Source: Pseudorhodobacter antarcticus
Lineage (GTDB): Bacteria; Pseudomonadota; Alphaproteobacteria; Rhodobacterales; Rhodobacteraceae
Length of the DNA stretch: 9,148 nt
Direction: 5' to 3'
Assembly (NCBI GenBank): GCA_945860375.1
Contig: CAMAQR010000092.1
Coordinates: 1 to 9,148, forward strand
Under the pieces are notes generated by a model. The model was not told the DNA's origin. It made no database searches and was given only the letters and a program-made list of their open reading frames with translations. The translations under genes were made by a program, and so were the position numbers. Below, piece after piece: positions 7,341-9,148 of this stretch (position 1 is its first letter; the number at the start of each line of letters is the position of its first letter).

Positions 7341-7368
7341 AAAAAGTGGCCCCCAGTGAAGGGGGCCA
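7341..7368 (-). terminator. Terminator-like hairpin between binding-protein and permease genes
   Basis: On the minus strand TGGCCCCC (7368-7361) and GGGGGCCA (7354-7347) pair perfectly around the 6-base loop TTCACT; one C and then TTTTT (7345-7341) follow. This is the form of a rho-independent terminator. It lies 8 bases past the binding-protein stop, while the permease start is only 12 bases beyond the U-run. Partial termination or 3' protection here would make binding-protein mRNA more abundant than permease mRNA, a known arrangement in ABC importer operons. The U-run is short, so readthrough is expected. Confidence 0.75.
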
Positions 7369-7376
7369 GTTGGGGA

Positions 7377-8648
7377 TCAGGAGGCGACGAAATCGTTCCA
7401 GCGCTGCACGAGGTATTCGCCTTCGTCCATCGTCGTGTTCCAGCAGCGGATGCCGCCGATCCGGTCTTCGAAGCTGCCGCCATCACGGCTGCGGCCGGGT
7501 TGTTCCATGGCGCTGCCGAAGGGGTCCTTGATTTCCATGGCGGCGGGCTTGCCGCCATACCAGTAGTCCCATTCCTCGGGCGACAGGCTGGCCTTGGTGG
7601 TTTCCGGCACGGCGGAATAGTAGCCTTGGCGGGCAACGAACGCTCCATAAGGCCCGGTCAGCATCCAGTTTAGGTATTCGTAAGCCGCCTCAAGCTTGAT
7701 ACCTTCAAGGTGGCTCATCAGGCCAAGCCCGTTGCCCCAGCCACGATAGCCTTCCTTCAAGCCCTTGTAGACACAGTCAATTCCCCGGCCCCGCACAGCC
7801 GTCACAGCAGGCGACCACATCGACTGGATCACCACCTCGCCCGAGGCCATGAAGTTCACCGACTCATCGAAACTGGACCAGAAGGCACGGAACTGACCGT
7901 CTTGTTTGGCCTGGATCAGGATGGCGATGGTCTGGTCGATCTCGGCCCGTGTCATGTTGCCTTTGTCGACGTAAGTGACGTCGCCCCGCGCCTCGATCGC
8001 CATGGCGGCGTCCATGATGCCGATCTGTGGCACGTTGATCAGCGCGACCTTGCCCTTGAATTCAGGGTTCAGCAATTCGGCCCAGGAGGTCACGTCGCGC
8101 CCGATCAGGTCAGGGCGGATGCCCAAAGTGTCGGCGTTGAATATGGTCGGCATCATCGTGGCCTTACCATTCGGAGCGGAGGCAAAGCCGGTGCCGTCGG
8201 CAAATTGTACCTCAAACGGCATGGTGCCCTGACGCGACATGTCCGAGCCGTCGAAGTTCTTGCCCTCACGGAACAGCGGGATGATCTTGTCCCAGTTGGT
8301 GATCTTGGCCGTGTCGATGGCCTGCAATTTCTGGCTGCGCCAAATGCGCTGCAAGGCCCAGAACTCCAGATCCGCAATGTCGATGGTTTCGGGCTGGCCG
8401 ATCACACGCGCCATGATCGCATCGGTCCAGGCGTTCTGCATTTCGACCTTGAACCCAAGGTCAGCGCTGGCGGCTGCGGCGATGTCAGCAAAGATGGAGT
8501 AGGAGGGGCCGACGTGCATCAGCGACACATCCTTGAGGCTTTGCGCCCAGATCATCGGCGCCCCCAGAACCGAGCCCGCCCCGACACCGGCGAGAGTTTT
8601 CAATATGGTGCGGCGGTTGACCGGACGCACAGTTTTCACATTTTCCAA
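7377..8648 (-). CDS. Tat-exported extracellular solute-binding protein (PotD-like)
   Basis: From the TTG at 8648 this is a 423-residue periplasmic binding protein. The N-terminus carries a twin-arginine signal: NRRTILK (11-17), a hydrophobic stretch LAGVGAGSVLGAPMIW and a likely cut after the alanine of IWA (35). The mature part resembles spermidine/putrescine-type binding proteins (type 2 fold): MMPTIFNADTLGIRPD (165-180) followed by SWAELLNPEFKGKVAL (188-203), and EVVIQSMWSPAV (271-282). A longer frame opening at GTG 8729 lacks a ribosome site and pushes the signal to residue 39, so I chose the TTG behind AGGAG. It is the first gene of the importer operon and supplies specificity. The ligand is inferred only from neighbours: creatinine, N-methylhydantoin or a related nitrogen compound. 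Confidence 0.92.
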   Translation of the reverse strand: MENVKTVRPVNRRTILKTLAGVGAGSVLGAPMIWAQSLKDVSLMHVGPSYSIFADIAAAASADLGFKVEMQNAWTDAIMARVIGQPETIDIADLEFWALQRIWRSQKLQAIDTAKITNWDKIIPLFREGKNFDGSDMSRQGTMPFEVQFADGTGFASAPNGKATMMPTIFNADTLGIRPDLIGRDVTSWAELLNPEFKGKVALINVPQIGIMDAAMAIEARGDVTYVDKGNMTRAEIDQTIAILIQAKQDGQFRAFWSSFDESVNFMASGEVVIQSMWSPAVTAVRGRGIDCVYKGLKEGYRGWGNGLGLMSHLEGIKLEAAYEYLNWMLTGPYGAFVARQGYYSAVPETTKASLSPEEWDYWYGGKPAAMEIKDPFGSAMEQPGRSRDGGSFEDRIGGIRCWNTTMDEGEYLVQRWNDFVAS

Positions 8649-8654
8649 TCTTCT

Positions 8655-8659
8655 CTCCT
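8655..8659 (-). promoter_or_regulatory. Shine-Dalgarno AGGAG that sets the TTG start of the binding-protein gene
   Basis: On the minus strand AGGAG is followed by 6 bases and then TTG at 8648. The alternative GTG at 8729 has no purine-rich site in front. A GTG at 8639, nine bases further in, has GGA only 4 bases ahead and is a weaker second choice. Confidence 0.65.
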
Positions 8660-8958
8660 GCTGTTTTTTGCTGGCGGAGCGGGTGGGTTCCCACAGGTCG
8701 CCCGAGGTTTCATTTCCTTCATTCGCCACGCCGTTGATCGGTCCGGAAAATGTCCTGTGGGCAGGTTAGGATAGAAACAAGCGGCAATGGTGTGCTGGTT
8801 TTGCCATTATTGATGCGGAACTGTCATGAATGGTGAGTGGCGTGGCAGCTGAAATACTGGCTTGGTTATCTTCCGAAATAATCGTCACCCAGACACCATC
8901 TGCCACCGCAATCGCCGGGCACTTTGGCATTTGCGATGCCGTCTGGTAGCGAAAATCA
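8660..8958. other. Intergenic stretch upstream of the importer operon, no convincing gene
   Basis: About 300 bases between the GntR-like fragment and the binding-protein gene. The minus-strand frame at 8766-9056 (96 codons) has no recognisable content, and its upstream end overlaps the GntR-like gene in another frame, so I do not call it. The promoter of the importer operon should lie here. On the minus strand I see only weak -10-like matches (TATCCT at 8775-8770 and AATAAT at 8811-8806) without good -35 partners. A short inverted repeat GGCAT/ATGCC (8926-8940) is present but may be chance. Confidence 0.4.
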
Positions 8959-8981
8959 ACGTTTCCCGGCCCGGCAAACGT
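8959..8981 (-). terminator. Possible terminator of the GntR-like gene
   Basis: ACGTTT (8959-8964) pairs with AAACGT (8976-8981). After a C-C mismatch, three or four G-C pairs continue inward. On the minus strand the stem begins at the stop codon itself and is followed by TGATTTTCG. The mismatch and the broken U-run make it a weak candidate that would separate the upstream regulator gene from the importer operon. Confidence 0.4.
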
Positions 8982-9148
8982 CAATAGCGCGTCGTCATGC
9001 GATAGCCGCGCCGGTGGCAAAGGGTCACAAGGGTAATCGCAGCGTTTTGCCACCAAGTGGCCCGTTCGACGCAGAATACCGGTTCGCCAAGCTTGTGGTC
9101 GAGGTGCGTGACGATGATTGCATCAGCCGCCACCGCCAGGAAGCTGAT
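8981..9148 (-). CDS. C-terminal end of a GntR/HutC-type regulator (UTRA domain), cut by window edge
   Basis: The minus strand is open from the window edge to TGA at 8983-8981 and gives 55 residues. These read like the end of a UTRA effector-binding domain as in HutC/FarR-type GntR regulators: AVAADAIIVTHLD, then LGEPVFCVERATWW, then ITLVTLCHRRGYRMTTRY. The pattern of LGxPv, a vxRxTW strand and a final gYRmttRy strand is usual there. The N-terminal DNA-binding part would lie beyond the window. It faces the same way as the importer genes and sits about 330 bp upstream of them. The call rests on pattern memory over a short segment and is moderately secure. Confidence 0.6.
   Translation of the reverse strand: MSFLAVAADAIIVTHLDHKLGEPVFCVERATWWQNAAITLVTLCHRRGYRMTTRY

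Noticed and set aside
7710..8774. Plus-strand frame of 354 codons opposite the binding-protein gene
   Set aside because: It lies fully antisense to a clear solute-binding protein gene, shows no motif or ribosome site, and is best explained by codon bias.
8766..9056. Minus-strand frame of 96 codons between the GntR-like fragment and the importer
   Set aside because: It overlaps the end of the GntR-like gene in another frame and shows no known motif or ribosome site I can support.
1..9148. CRISPR arrays, tRNA/rRNA genes, insertion sequences or attachment sites
   Set aside because: I looked for spaced direct repeats, transposase-like proteins, terminal inverted repeats and tRNA-like folds and found none.

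Overview
The window reads as a nitrogen-scavenging catabolic locus of a GC-rich alphaproteobacterium. The style of the genes and the AAGGA/AGGAGG ribosome sites suit Rhodobacteraceae or a near relative, but this is an inference and no marker gene is present. It carries a set of genes expected to import a small nitrogen compound and to open and decarbamoylate a hydantoin-type ring. The best reading is N-methylhydantoin (a creatinine breakdown product) to N-carbamoylsarcosine to sarcosine, CO2 and ammonia.

Layout, left to right: (1) 1-618, minus strand, the N-terminal part of hyuB, cut by the window edge. (2) 629-2704, minus, hyuA. (3) 2762-3478, minus, an N-carbamoylsarcosine amidase-like cysteine hydrolase. 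These three run in one direction (amidase, hyuA, hyuB) and probably form one operon. (4) 3479-3623, a 145-bp divergent promoter region. (5) 3624-4529, plus, a LysR-type regulator starting at TTG. (6) 4536-8648, minus, a four-gene ABC importer of the spermidine/putrescine (PotABCD) architecture, transcribed as binding protein, permease 1, permease 2, ATPase. It ends 6 bp from the end of lysR. (7) 8649-8980, an intergenic stretch with no convincing gene. (8) 8981-9148, minus, the last 55 residues of what looks like a GntR/HutC-type regulator, cut by the window edge.

How it fits together: the Tat-exported binding protein would capture the solute and the two permeases plus ATPase would bring it in. 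HyuA/HyuB would hydrolyse the cyclic amide with ATP, and the amidase would remove the carbamoyl group. LysR, divergent from the amidase operon, is the obvious candidate activator, and the GntR fragment upstream of the importer is a possible second regulator. No creatinine deaminase or sarcosine oxidase/dehydrogenase lies inside the window.

Besides the genes, four hairpins stand out. A terminator-like stem with a U-run sits between the binding-protein gene and the first permease gene. A perfect 8-bp stem without a U-run lies between the amidase gene and hyuA. A perfect 13-bp stem sits in the last codons of lysR at the lysR/ATPase convergence. An imperfect stem lies right at the stop of the GntR fragment.
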